Of a DNA stretch of 64,000 nt, positions 41,923 through 50,781 are shown in pieces. Within the stretch, counting starts at the first letter, position 1. Each line of letters begins with the position of its first letter. Under the pieces are notes generated by a model that had not been told where the DNA came from, made no database searches, and worked only from the letters and a program-made list of their open reading frames with translations. This DNA is from Paeniglutamicibacter quisquiliarum (GTDB lineage: Bacteria; Actinomycetota; Actinomycetes; Actinomycetales; Micrococcaceae): positions 248,001-312,000 of the forward strand of contig NZ_JAHRED010000002.1 of NCBI RefSeq assembly GCF_019084045.1. The letters are read 5' to 3'. Both the position numbers and the translations under genes were made by a program.

Positions 41923-44463
41923 GGCGATGCTGGAGCAGGAAGCAAGCGGCACCAGGATCCGGGCCTGGGGCGGCTTGCAAATTTCCTCCGCGCTGCGCTG
42001 GCACGGCGGCCGAAAGACGAACCGGAGCCGGAACCGGGGCCAATCGATGTGCGCGGTTGCTGGGCGTTGGCCGCGACCTGGGCCGCGGCGCTGGGCGGGG
42101 TGCAGCTGGCCGAAGCCCGCCAGCTGTATTGGGCGGTGGGGCTGTGGCTGGCCGGCGGCACGGGGTTGCTGGCGTTGCTGCGTCCCCGGCACGGGCGGCT
42201 GGGCGGAGTTGCGACGCCCAGCTTTGCAGCACCGGCACTGGCCTGTGCCGCTGCCGCGTTGGTCTTCACGCAATTGGTGCTGACCGGGGCTGGCAGCAAC
42301 CCGGCCGAGCTGGAGGCAGCGGCGTCCGGCGGGTCGCCGGTGCGTGTCCAGCTCGCCTTCACAGCAGCCCCGAGGGCCGGGAGCGTCATCGACAGGTTCT
42401 CCGAGGACGCCCGGGAACATCGACAGTTCACCGTCGAGGCGCGCGTGCTCTCCGTGGCCCGGCGAGGGAACTGGGTCGTCTCCGGAGTGCCGGTGCGGCT
42501 GAGCTATGCCGAATCCCGCGCCGGAGGCGTCCCGCCGGCCGGCGGCAGCACCGTCGAGGTGCTGGCCAAGGTTTCGGCCGCCGAGCCCGGGGACCGGCAG
42601 CGCTTCTGGCTCAACGCCGCCGCGGACCTGCTGCCGGTGGGCGAGCCCAAGCCGCCTGGGGTGTTCGAGGCGATGCGCGCCCGCTTCGTGGCGGCCTGCG
42701 CATCGCTTCCGCAACCGGCCCGAACCCTGCTCCCCGGCATGGTGTTCGGGGACCGCAGCGGGACGGACGAGGCCCTTAATGAGGCCATGAAGGTGGCCGG
42801 ACTTTCACATTTGAGTGCTGTCAGCGGGGCAAACTGTGCCATGGTGCTGGGCTTCGTCATTTCCCTTGGTCGCATGCTGGGACTCGGCCGGCTGCCTACG
42901 CTGGGGCTGGGTCTGGCGGCGTTGCTCGGATTCGTGTTCCTGGTGGGCTACGAACCCAGTGTCCTGCGCGCGGCGGTGATGGGGACCATCGCCGCGGTGG
43001 GCCTGCACGCTTCCCGCGGCAGAAACGCCCTCGCGGCCCTGATCCTCGCCGTCGTGCTGCTGTTGGCCATTGATCCCTGGCTGGCCGGCGAGCCCGCCTT
43101 CCAGCTATCGGTCCTGGCCACTGCCGGAATCGTGGTCATCGGCCGGCGGATGGCCGCTGGGCTGAATCGGTGGATGCCTGCCATCCTGGCGGAGGGGACG
43201 GCGATTGCGCTGGCGTCGCAGATCGCCTGTCTTCCGGTCCTTGTGGCGCTGAACCCCGCCTTCTCGCTGTACTCGGTTCCGGCGAATCTCCTGGTTTCGC
43301 CCTTCATTGCCCTCATCACCGTGGCGGGGACGCTGGCCGTGGTGGTCCTGATGGTGTTCCCGCTGGCGGGCATGGCACTGGTGTGGGTGGCCGGGATGCC
43401 CACCATGCTGGTGGGTCTGGTGGGAACCTGGATTGCGTCGCTGCCCGGGGCGCTGCGTCCGTGGCCGGTTGGGGTGGCGGGCGTTCTGCTCGCGTGGGGA
43501 ATCGTGCTGGGAACGCTGGTGGCACTGGGCCACGTGCATCCGTCCTCCGGATCCTGGAGATCGCGCATGCCCCTGGCGGCACAGGGCGTGGTGACCGGGG
43601 TGCTGCTGGGCCTGCTGTTGCCGGTCACCGCGCTGGTGCCGGCACCCGTCGTCGACTGGCTGGTGGTTGCCTGCGATGTCGGCCAGGGCGACGGGTTGTT
43701 GATCAATGCCGGAGTCGCCGGGGCCGTGGTGGTCGACACCGGCAGGACCCCGGAGGACATCGCGGCCTGCCTGCAGCGGATGCGCGTGAGGAAGGTGGCC
43801 GCATTGTTCATCACCCACCGCCATGCGGACCATGACGGCGGGATTGCCGGGGTGGGTGAGCGGCGGCCCGTGGAGGACCTCTATTGCTCGACGGCCGATG
43901 ACCCGGCGGACCCGCCCCGGCTCACCGACTCCCGTGGCATCAAGGTGCCCGCCAGCCAGCTCGGTTCCGGCGCGACAGGAACCGCCGGCACGGTGGCCTG
44001 GCGGGTCCTGGGCCCGATCCCCAACGGGGTGTTCACGGGAGAGAACGACGCTTCCCTCGTCATCCGCTTCGAGATCGAGGTGCCTGGGAACCAGCGCCGG
44101 ATCTCCGTTCTGGCGACCGGCGACATGGAGGATGAAGCCATGGACCAGCTCATCGACAAGGGACTTATCGGGCACGCGGATGTGCTCAAGGTTTCGCACC
44201 ACGGTGCCGAAAATGGCGGCGTTCGCACGGCGCCGACAGTCCGCCCGGCACTGGCGCTGGTCAGTGTCGGCAGGGAGAACACCTATGGGCACCCCTCGGA
44301 CGAGGCCCTGCGGGCCTTGGAGGAGAACAAGGTGGCCGTGATGCGCACCGACCTCAGCGGAACCATCATTGTCGGCTGGGACGGGGAAGGGCTGCGGGTC
44401 TCCTCGCTGGGTCCGGCCGAGGAATCGACACCGACACGGATGCCGGCAAAGGGCCGTGGGTGA
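41905..44463 (+). CDS. comEC: Competence DNA channel ComEC/Rec2
   Basis: Membrane channel that moves single-stranded DNA into the cell during transformation. 852 residues: an N-terminal hydrophobic part with the DUF4131-like soluble domain, a Competence domain with SHLSAVSGANCAMVLGFVIS near residue 295, and many transmembrane helices to about 580. A C-terminal metallo-beta-lactamase domain has FITHRHADHDGGIAG near residue 636. The ATG at 41905 gives MGSHEW, the same six residues as ComEA. Separated from comEA by the module island. Confidence 0.93.
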   Translation: MGSHEWGDAGAGSKRHQDPGLGRLANFLRAALARRPKDEPEPEPGPIDVRGCWALAATWAAALGGVQLAEARQLYWAVGLWLAGGTGLLALLRPRHGRLGGVATPSFAAPALACAAAALVFTQLVLTGAGSNPAELEAAASGGSPVRVQLAFTAAPRAGSVIDRFSEDAREHRQFTVEARVLSVARRGNWVVSGVPVRLSYAESRAGGVPPAGGSTVEVLAKVSAAEPGDRQRFWLNAAADLLPVGEPKPPGVFEAMRARFVAACASLPQPARTLLPGMVFGDRSGTDEALNEAMKVAGLSHLSAVSGANCAMVLGFVISLGRMLGLGRLPTLGLGLAALLGFVFLVGYEPSVLRAAVMGTIAAVGLHASRGRNALAALILAVVLLLAIDPWLAGEPAFQLSVLATAGIVVIGRRMAAGLNRWMPAILAEGTAIALASQIACLPVLVALNPAFSLYSVPANLLVSPFIALITVAGTLAVVVLMVFPLAGMALVWVAGMPTMLVGLVGTWIASLPGALRPWPVGVAGVLLAWGIVLGTLVALGHVHPSSGSWRSRMPLAAQGVVTGVLLGLLLPVTALVPAPVVDWLVVACDVGQGDGLLINAGVAGAVVVDTGRTPEDIAACLQRMRVRKVAALFITHRHADHDGGIAGVGERRPVEDLYCSTADDPADPPRLTDSRGIKVPASQLGSGATGTAGTVAWRVLGPIPNGVFTGENDASLVIRFEIEVPGNQRRISVLATGDMEDEAMDQLIDKGLIGHADVLKVSHHGAENGGVRTAPTVRPALALVSVGRENTYGHPSDEALRALEENKVAVMRTDLSGTIIVGWDGEGLRVSSLGPAEESTPTRMPAKGRG

Positions 44464-44527
44464 CGAAGCTTTTTCGGGTTGGCGATAGGATCGATGGGGT
44501 TCGTCAAACACTAGGTAAAGGTCGGTC

Positions 44528-45526
44528 ATGGCAGCGCCACGAGGAGCATCCAAGAACGCGGGCATTTCATGGCGGTCCGTGGCCCCTGCCCCGCTGATCC
44601 TGTTGCAGGGTACCGAGGAGTTGCTTGCCACACGGGCCTTCGACACCGTGCGCAGCACCCTGCGTGCGGGCGCCGAGATCGAGTTGACCCGCTTCGAGGC
44701 GAGCAGCTACGAGCGCGGGGAAATGCTGCTGGCATCCAGCCCGTCCCTCTTCAGCGAAACGAAGCTGATCGAGGTCCGTGGCCTGGCGACCATGAACGAG
44801 GATTTCCTCAACGACGCCCTGGCCTACGCGAAGTCCCCGGCACCCGAAGTCACCCTGGTCATGCACCACGGCGGGGGAGTGCGCGGCAAGAAGCTGCTGG
44901 ATGCCCTCAAGGCCGCCGGGGCGGTGGTGGTTGACTGCCAGCCGCTGAAAAAGGACGCGGAAAAGATCGACTTCGTCACCCAGGAATTCCGGGCCGCAAA
45001 GCGCAAGCTCAGTGCCGAGGGCGCACGCGCCCTGGTTGCCGCCCTGGGCAGCGACCTGTCCGAATTGGCTGCCGCCTGCTCGCAGCTCTTGCAGGACACC
45101 ACCGGAGCCATCGACCAGGACATGGTCGACAAGTACTACGGCGGGCGCGTGGAGGCCACCGGATTCAAGGTGGCCGACGCTGCGTTGGCCGGCCGGGCGG
45201 ACATCGCGCTGAGCACCTTGCGCCACGCCCTGGCCACGGGCACCGACCCGGTGCCCATCGTTGCGACGCTGGCCATGAAGCTGCGCCAGGTCGCCAAGGT
45301 CGCCGGGGCGCGCAAGTCGTCTGGGCAGCTCGCCAGCGAACTCGGCATGCCGCCCTGGCAGGTCCAGCAGGCCCAGGAACAGGCCCGGCACTGGAACCCC
45401 GACGACCTCGCCCGCTGCATCCGGTTGGTGGCCGAAGCCGATGCCCAGGTCAAGGGCGCCTCGCGGGATCCGGAATACGCCGTGGAGCGTGCCGTAACCC
45501 AGATTTCCCTGGCCGCCCGCCGCTAG
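44528..45526 (+). CDS. holA: DNA polymerase III delta subunit
   Basis: Clamp-loader subunit that opens the beta ring. 332 residues with LILLQGTEELLATRAFDTVR at the front, the AAA+-like but P-loop-free domain, and a C-terminal helical bundle. It follows comEC and faces rpsT across a short hypothetical gene, the usual comEA-comEC-holA-rpsT order of actinobacteria apart from the island. AAAGG precedes the ATG; a TAGGAT at 44486-44491 may provide its own promoter. Confidence 0.92.
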   Translation: MAAPRGASKNAGISWRSVAPAPLILLQGTEELLATRAFDTVRSTLRAGAEIELTRFEASSYERGEMLLASSPSLFSETKLIEVRGLATMNEDFLNDALAYAKSPAPEVTLVMHHGGGVRGKKLLDALKAAGAVVVDCQPLKKDAEKIDFVTQEFRAAKRKLSAEGARALVAALGSDLSELAAACSQLLQDTTGAIDQDMVDKYYGGRVEATGFKVADAALAGRADIALSTLRHALATGTDPVPIVATLAMKLRQVAKVAGARKSSGQLASELGMPPWQVQQAQEQARHWNPDDLARCIRLVAEADAQVKGASRDPEYAVERAVTQISLAARR

Positions 45527-45683
45527 TACCAGGGCGGAGGGACGCTGAGTCTGGAGCACGGCGAAGAGCCTGCCATGTGCTTTCGATTTCCCCTCGCCGG
45601 CAGTCTCGAATTGCCGTGGAACGCAACCACGTCCCGCGCCAAAGCCGCGTCGATCGCTACCGGTTCCGGGCTATGCTCACAGC

Positions 45684-46121
45684 ATGAAGCAGGGAAAGTC
45701 CGTTGTCCTGGCCGCCGGGTTGCTGGCGGTGTTCATCACCGTTGTCTTGGCCGTGGTCAAGCCCGGGGCCGCCTGCCCGGCTGTGGCGTATGTTGACGTG
45801 GGCGACGTGGAGATCGAATTTGCGGCCGAGCCCTACTCGGTGGCTGCCTGCTTCGGGATCGAATGCAGTCCGCAACCTGTCGCGAGGTCGGCTGAGGGAA
45901 AATGGGCAGTTCCGCAGTCCCCGCCGTACCTCCCGCCGGAACCGGGTGCCCGCGGTGGGGAAATACGCGGTCACGTCACGACTCTTCGGGTGGTGGCCAC
46001 AGGCTCGTCGGGCCTTGCGGTGGATCGCTCAAATGCCATCTGGTCGGAATCCACCGGTGCTTTCCGATTCTGGACCGTTTGCCCCGGTCCCACAAGATAC
46101 TTGCCGGTGCAGGTGCCCTGA
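45684..46121 (+). CDS. Hypothetical exported or membrane-anchored protein
   Basis: 145 residues, not recognised. The N-terminus (KQGKSVVLAAGLLAVFITVV) is a signal anchor or signal peptide without lipobox. The rest is beta-type with three cysteines (PAVAYVDVGDVEIEF, CFGIECSP, FWTVCPGP). TATGCT at 45672-45677 ends seven bases before the ATG, which suggests a leaderless mRNA and supports the start. It lies between holA and rpsT. Confidence 0.6.
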   Translation: MKQGKSVVLAAGLLAVFITVVLAVVKPGAACPAVAYVDVGDVEIEFAAEPYSVAACFGIECSPQPVARSAEGKWAVPQSPPYLPPEPGARGGEIRGHVTTLRVVATGSSGLAVDRSNAIWSESTGAFRFWTVCPGPTRYLPVQVP

Positions 46122-46291
46122 GCGCAGGGGCGAACGAAGGGTTCTCGACTTCGCGGAACGATCCCCACCCGACTAGCCCGTGAAGCGAGGGGCCCACACT
46201 GGGCCCGGATGATGGACGTCCACCGGAATTCCCCTAGATCGGCCCACAACGACGCACGTCGCGGGGGAGGGCTGCCGTCATCAAACACGAA

Positions 46292-46329
46292 AGGCTCCCT
46301 TTCCCCTAGAAATGGAGGAAAAGGAGCCT
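46292..46329 (-). terminator. Terminator of rpsT
   Basis: AGGCTCC at 46292-46298 pairs with GGAGCCT at 46323-46329, with further TTTCC/GGAAA pairing inside. On the minus strand the stem is followed by TTTCGTGTTT. Confidence 0.7.
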
Positions 46330-46350
46330 GACGATTCAGTGAAGCAATCC

Positions 46351-46611
46351 TTAGAGGGCGTTAACCTTCTTGGAGATGGCCGACTTGTGGTTGGCTGCGT
46401 TGTTCTTGTGCAGCACACCCTTCGTAGCGGCCTTGTCGATCTTGCGACCTGCTGCAACCAGGGCAGCTGCTGCTGCATCCTTGTCTTCGGCTGCAACGGC
46501 AGTGTTCACTGCGCGGATTGCGGTGCGAAGCTCGGACTTGACGGCAGCGTTACGCTGGCGCGACTTCTCGTTGGTGAGAATGCGCTTCTTCTGGGACTTG
46601 ATATTAGCCAC
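46351..46611 (-). CDS. rpsT: Ribosomal protein S20
   Basis: An 86-residue basic helical protein of the 30S subunit, binding the 5' domain and helix 44 of 16S r[23 protein letters not shown] is the typical start and [20 protein letters not shown] the end. Single gene with its own terminator, opposite in direction to holA. Confidence 0.97.
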   Translation of the reverse strand: MANIKSQKKRILTNEKSRQRNAAVKSELRTAIRAVNTAVAAEDKDAAAAALVAAGRKIDKAATKGVLHKNNAANHKSAISKKVNAL

Positions 46612-46918
46612 TGTATTAAACTCTCTTGCTCATCGCTTGTATGGTCGGTGAGGGATATCTTCCGGGCCATTGACTGAGCGGCGTGGGGATACCTATGGCG
46701 ACCCGGGAGAAGTGCCCGTCGACCTGCGCGGACACACAAGAAGTAATACTAGCAGGTTCGGATGGCCATCACGAGTCGAGATCGTGGGCCAGCGCTGTGA
46801 GCTACGACTGCCGTGGCGAAGCGGGGATCGCGGCTGTGCCCGTGCATTGCACGTGCCCGCACGGCGATGGCCGGCACCCGCAGTGCGGAGGCCGGCCATC
46901 GCCGTCGAGGTCGGGAGG

Positions 46919-48763
46919 CTAGTGGGCAAGTTCCATGAGTTCATCGATCGACACCGCAGGACCGGGGACCGGGCGCCCCAGGATCGAGGACAGCACCTCG
47001 AAGAGCGCGGCGCCGGGGTCCTGGACCATGCGGTGGGAGCGCCATCCGATGTGCTTGTCCGGGCGGACCAGGATGACGCCGTCCTCATCGACCTCGCGTT
47101 GGTGCAGCCAGTCGCCGTAGAGGTCCTGCACCTCGAGGCCCTCGCCGATGACGACTGCGGCAAGTTCGATGCCCAGCCGCGAGGCGACCTCGGCTGCGGC
47201 GTCGGCCCATGCCTGCCCGGTGATGCCGGTGAAGAGGGTGAACCCGGTGCCCTTGGCAATGTCGTGGGTGGAGAACTTCCGGTCCCTGTCGCCGATCCAG
47301 GCGTGCGGCAGGCGCAGCCCGGGGTATGTCGACTTCTGGTGATGGAGCATCGGGTCCTGCGTTGGTTCGGGCCGCGTGCCGCCGTCGGAAACCACCGCGC
47401 TTGATTCGTAGAACTGGCCGATCTCCGTGCCCTGGGCATTGAATTCGTAGTCCTTGTTGTCCAGTGCGGCCCGCAGCGCCTTGCGGCGTGCCGCGCCCTC
47501 GGGCGAGTTCTCCTTGCGCAGCTTCAGCTTCTCGGTGAACTCCTCGTCGGTGGTCGCATCGGTGACACCCAGGGCATCGAAGATCGGCTTGTACTCGCGT
47601 CCGGAGTCGTTGGCGCGGGTGACGATCTGCTTGGCCACCGGTGCCCGTTCGGCCGAATAGGTCTCCAGCAGCTCCTCGCCGGCCTGGCCCTTGATGACTG
47701 CCGCCAGCTTCCAGGCCAGGTTGTAGGCATCCTGGATGGAGGTGTTGGAACCCAGCCCGTGGCTCGGCGGGTGCTTGTGGATGGCGTCTCCCGCGCAGAA
47801 GACGCGCCCCTTCTGCAGGTGCGTGGCGTATTGCTCGTTGTTTCCCCAGAGCGAGTAGCCCAGGATCTCCACCTCGAGGTCCTCGATGCCGACCAGGTTG
47901 CGGATGACCCTGATGGCTTCGTCGTTGTCGAGGACCGGGGGCTCGCCGTTGATGTCGAATCCCCAGCAGATCAGCCACTCGTTCCACGGCCTGACCATGC
48001 GGATCAAACCGGCGCCCAGGCCGCCGATGTTGGAGCCGGGATTGAAGACCCAGTAGAGGATCGACGGACGGTGGGCGGCCAGGTGGGCGAGGTCGGCCTT
48101 GAAGGTGATGTTCATGGAGCCGCCGATGTCCATGGCGCCTTCCATCGGCAGGTCGATGTCCGCGGCCACCTTCGAGCGCGCGCCGTCGGCGCCGATGAGG
48201 TACTTGGCGCGGATCGTGTACTCGTGTCCGGTGAGCCGGTTCAATACCTGCACGCTCACGCCCTCGCTGTCCTGGGTGTGGCCGAGGTATTCGGTGGAGA
48301 ACTGCGTCTGGGTGCCGCGCATGGTGGCGTTCTTGAGCATGATCGGTTCCAGCAGGGTCTGCGGGATGTCGCAGGGCATCGAGGGGGAGGCCAGCTCGTA
48401 GTCGGCGCGGCGGTCGGGGCGCAGGCCCCAGGTGGGGCGGCGGCCGATTTCCTCGCCCGCCATGGACTCGCAGTAGACGGTGTCACCCATCAGTTCGTGC
48501 GGCGTCGCCTCGGCCAGGACCTGGTCCTCGATGCCCGCGTCGCGAAGCACCTCCATGGTGCGCTGGTTGGTGATGTGCGCCCGCGGCGTGTTGGCGGTCC
48601 AGCGGTACTTGGTGATCATGATGTTCGCGATGCCCTGGTTGGACAGGAACAGCGCCGCGGAGCTGCCGGCCGGTCCGGATCCGACGATCAGCACGTCGGT
48701 CTGGACCACATTCGCGGTCTCCGGTGAAGCGGTTTCGGTGATTCCATCATTGAAAACAGGCAT
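46919..48763 (-). CDS. FAD-dependent aromatic hydroxylase (PheA/TfdB type)
   Basis: A 614-residue single-component flavin monooxygenase. VDVLIVGSGPAGSSAALFLS-type dinucleotide binding is seen near residue 22 (TDVLIVGSGPAGSSAALFL), the central YLIGADGARS motif near residue 188, and GRVFCAGDAIHKHPPSHGLG near residue 320 for the flavin ribityl site. A C-terminal thioredoxin-like dimer domain follows. The family hydroxylates phenols such as phenol, dichlorophenol or resorcinol using NAD(P)H and oxygen; the exact substrate is not readable. The ATG follows AGAGGGG. Divergent from an AraC regulator; no ring-cleavage genes are nearby. Confidence 0.88.
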   Translation of the reverse strand: MPVFNDGITETASPETANVVQTDVLIVGSGPAGSSAALFLSNQGIANIMITKYRWTANTPRAHITNQRTMEVLRDAGIEDQVLAEATPHELMGDTVYCESMAGEEIGRRPTWGLRPDRRADYELASPSMPCDIPQTLLEPIMLKNATMRGTQTQFSTEYLGHTQDSEGVSVQVLNRLTGHEYTIRAKYLIGADGARSKVAADIDLPMEGAMDIGGSMNITFKADLAHLAAHRPSILYWVFNPGSNIGGLGAGLIRMVRPWNEWLICWGFDINGEPPVLDNDEAIRVIRNLVGIEDLEVEILGYSLWGNNEQYATHLQKGRVFCAGDAIHKHPPSHGLGSNTSIQDAYNLAWKLAAVIKGQAGEELLETYSAERAPVAKQIVTRANDSGREYKPIFDALGVTDATTDEEFTEKLKLRKENSPEGAARRKALRAALDNKDYEFNAQGTEIGQFYESSAVVSDGGTRPEPTQDPMLHHQKSTYPGLRLPHAWIGDRDRKFSTHDIAKGTGFTLFTGITGQAWADAAAEVASRLGIELAAVVIGEGLEVQDLYGDWLHQREVDEDGVILVRPDKHIGWRSHRMVQDPGAALFEVLSSILGRPVPGPAVSIDELMELAH

Positions 48764-48839
48764 TTCGTGCCCCTCTTTCTTGGACTGGTGCTCATTGCCC
48801 TGGGGGGCGGAGCCGGGTATGCCTCGAGTGTTGCAGCTC

Positions 48840-48904
48840 ACATGGCCGTCGCGGACCGGACTTGGCCCCGGTGGCCGCACAGTTCCAAAACATGTCCGTT
48901 GCGT
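48840..48904. promoter_or_regulatory. Candidate AraC-type operator direct repeats
   Basis: ACATGGCCGTCGCGG (48840-48854) and ACATGTCCGTTGCGT (48890-48904) are direct repeats, 12 of 15 bases alike, spaced 50 bases (about five helical turns) in the gap between the hydroxylase and its divergent regulator. Confidence 0.4.
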
Positions 48905-48969
48905 GCAAATACCCGTGGCGAACCCGTTGGCTGCCCGGGCGGGACCTTTCGGGTGGCTGTGATTCGGGA

Positions 48970-48987
48970 TACACTTTTGGGTCCATG
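48970..48987 (+). promoter_or_regulatory. -10 box of the AraC-family gene
   Basis: TACACT at 48970-48975 lies nine bases before the ATG at 48985, leaving almost no 5' leader. Confidence 0.4.
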
Positions 48988-50028
48988 GGCGAGAATCAAG
49001 ATGATGTCACGCGGGTATCCGCTGCCGGGCAGGGAGTGGCCGGCGAGGCCCTCCCTGCGGTGCCCGGATCCAGGCCGGCCAGTCAGCTGCGTTTCAGCAC
49101 CAATGGCATTCCGGCCACAAATCGGCTCGAGCTGTGGGAGCACCACAATGCCAGGGCATTGATTCCCCTGGATATCAGGACGATGGACGAGGCGCCGCTG
49201 GAGGCCAGGGAAATCAGCCTGCGCCACGGGGCGCTTCGATTCGGCGGGGTCACCGGCAGCGCGCAGGTGGTGGAGCGCAGTGAACGATTCATTCGGCAGA
49301 ACCCCACGGACGCGATCGCCGTCTTCTTCACCCTGCGCGGGGAGGCCCTCTTTTACCACCGCGACGGCCACGAAATCGTCAAGCCGGGCCAGGCCGTGAT
49401 CTGCGACGCGGACCGTCCGTTCATGCGCGGATTCAGCAGTGGCCTGAAGGAAATGGTCCTGACCATCCCGCGCGAGGACTATCTGGAACTTGCCGGAGGC
49501 GAGACGCTGTCCAGGCCCCGGATCACCGACTTCAACCAGGGAGCGGCGTCGAACCAGCAGATGCGGGCGCTGGCCACGCTCGTCAGCGACACGCTGTCCG
49601 GGCAGGCCGGGGACCCCCGGCATCGGCCGGGGGCCGTGCTGGACCTGCTCGCCCTCCTGGTTTCCGGCGACGGCGGCGCCTCCGGCACCGGGTACCTGGC
49701 CGCGGCCCACAGTCACATCGAGGACCACTTGTGCGACCCGCAGCTCGGCACGGCCCGGGTTGCCGCGGCCATCGGGATCAGCGAGCGGCACCTGTCGCGG
49801 ATCTTCGCCGAGGCGGGGGATTCGCCCGGGACCTACATCCGGGAGCGGCGCCTGGAACTGGCTCGGGAGATCCTGGCCGATCCGGGAAGGCAGTCAACGC
49901 CGGTGGGGGCCATTGCCCTGAGGGTCGGATTCGCCTCGCAAAGCTACTTCGCCAGGGCCTTCAAGTCCCGGTATGGAATCACTCCGCTGGCGCAGCGCCG
50001 CGAGGCGCTCGGGGGTACCGCGCCGTAG
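48985..50028 (+). CDS. AraC-family transcriptional regulator
   Basis: 347 residues. The N-terminal two thirds is a cupin-type ligand domain of the AraC-binding-like class (VFFTLRGEALFYHRDGHEIV near residue 110). The C-terminal 100 residues carry two helix-turn-helix units: GTARVAAAIGISERHLSRIF and the hallmark ALRVGFASQSYFARAFKSRY, followed by G-I-T-P. It is divergent from the flavin hydroxylase and probably activates it in response to an aromatic compound. The ATG at 48985 fits the -10 position; earlier in-frame starts would lie in the promoter. Confidence 0.88.
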   Translation: MGENQDDVTRVSAAGQGVAGEALPAVPGSRPASQLRFSTNGIPATNRLELWEHHNARALIPLDIRTMDEAPLEAREISLRHGALRFGGVTGSAQVVERSERFIRQNPTDAIAVFFTLRGEALFYHRDGHEIVKPGQAVICDADRPFMRGFSSGLKEMVLTIPREDYLELAGGETLSRPRITDFNQGAASNQQMRALATLVSDTLSGQAGDPRHRPGAVLDLLALLVSGDGGASGTGYLAAAHSHIEDHLCDPQLGTARVAAAIGISERHLSRIFAEAGDSPGTYIRERRLELAREILADPGRQSTPVGAIALRVGFASQSYFARAFKSRYGITPLAQRREALGGTAP

Positions 50029-50070
50029 TGCCGGCCGCGGGCGCTGCGGTGTGGTGCGGCCGGGACCCCG

Positions 50071-50649
50071 TCAGGAAGCGGCGAGGCGCTCGGCGACGCG
50101 GGCGAAGGCCTGCTGTCCCAGCACCGCACCCTCGCGCCGGATCCCGGCTTCCTGCAGGCGAATGATGCGGTCCAGTTTCACTTCGCTGGGGCGGCCCTGC
50201 CGGTCCCAGGACCCGGTGCCGATGTCCACGTAGTCCCGGTCCCGGGATTGCCCGTTGTTGCGGTCCTTCGAGGTGAGCATCAGCGCGAGCAGGTACTGCC
50301 CCTCCTGCCCGACCAGCAGCACCGGCCTGTCCTTGCCCTGGGCGTGGTCCTCCTCGTAGGGCACCCAGGCCCAGACGATTTCCCCCGGGTCGGGCCGGCC
50401 ATCGGCGCGCGGGGAATACGCCGCATCCACCGTGCCGCGGAAGTCCCCGGGGTAGCCGCCGAATTCCCAGCTCCCCGCCCCGGCCGCCGTCTCGGGTGCA
50501 GTTGGGGCCGAGGGGCGCCGGCGGTCGGTGGCGGCGGGGCGCCGACCGGCCGGGCGGCCGGTGCCGCGCTGCTTGCTGGCCGCGCTTCGGAGGGCGGAGG
50601 AGAGAGCGCGGCCAAGGAACCTGAGGACGGAGGCGGTGTTGAACTTCAT
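50071..50649 (-). CDS. PemK/MazF-like protein
   Basis: 192 residues. The C-terminal half (about 85-190) has the PemK/MazF fold marks: PDPGEIVWAWVPYEED, then KDRPVLLVG and LALMLTSKDRNN. MazF toxins are mRNA endoribonucleases. The first 60 residues are a basic, Ala/Pro/Arg-rich extension not usual in classical MazF. No antitoxin gene is adjacent. Actinobacteria commonly carry such a lone copy next to lepA, so it may not be a true toxin. Divergent from lepA. Confidence 0.8.
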   Translation of the reverse strand: MKFNTASVLRFLGRALSSALRSAASKQRGTGRPAGRRPAATDRRRPSAPTAPETAAGAGSWEFGGYPGDFRGTVDAAYSPRADGRPDPGEIVWAWVPYEEDHAQGKDRPVLLVGQEGQYLLALMLTSKDRNNGQSRDRDYVDIGTGSWDRQGRPSEVKLDRIIRLQEAGIRREGAVLGQQAFARVAERLAAS

Positions 50650-50781
50650 GTGGTCAAACTACCAGTTGGAGCATGTACCTGAGTCGCAATGCGACACCGT
50701 GCCCCAATCATGGGAGAATGGCCTGTGCGAAGTATTTTGCACCCCCAAACATTTTCGTCCCCCATTAGCGAGGTCCCTTAC

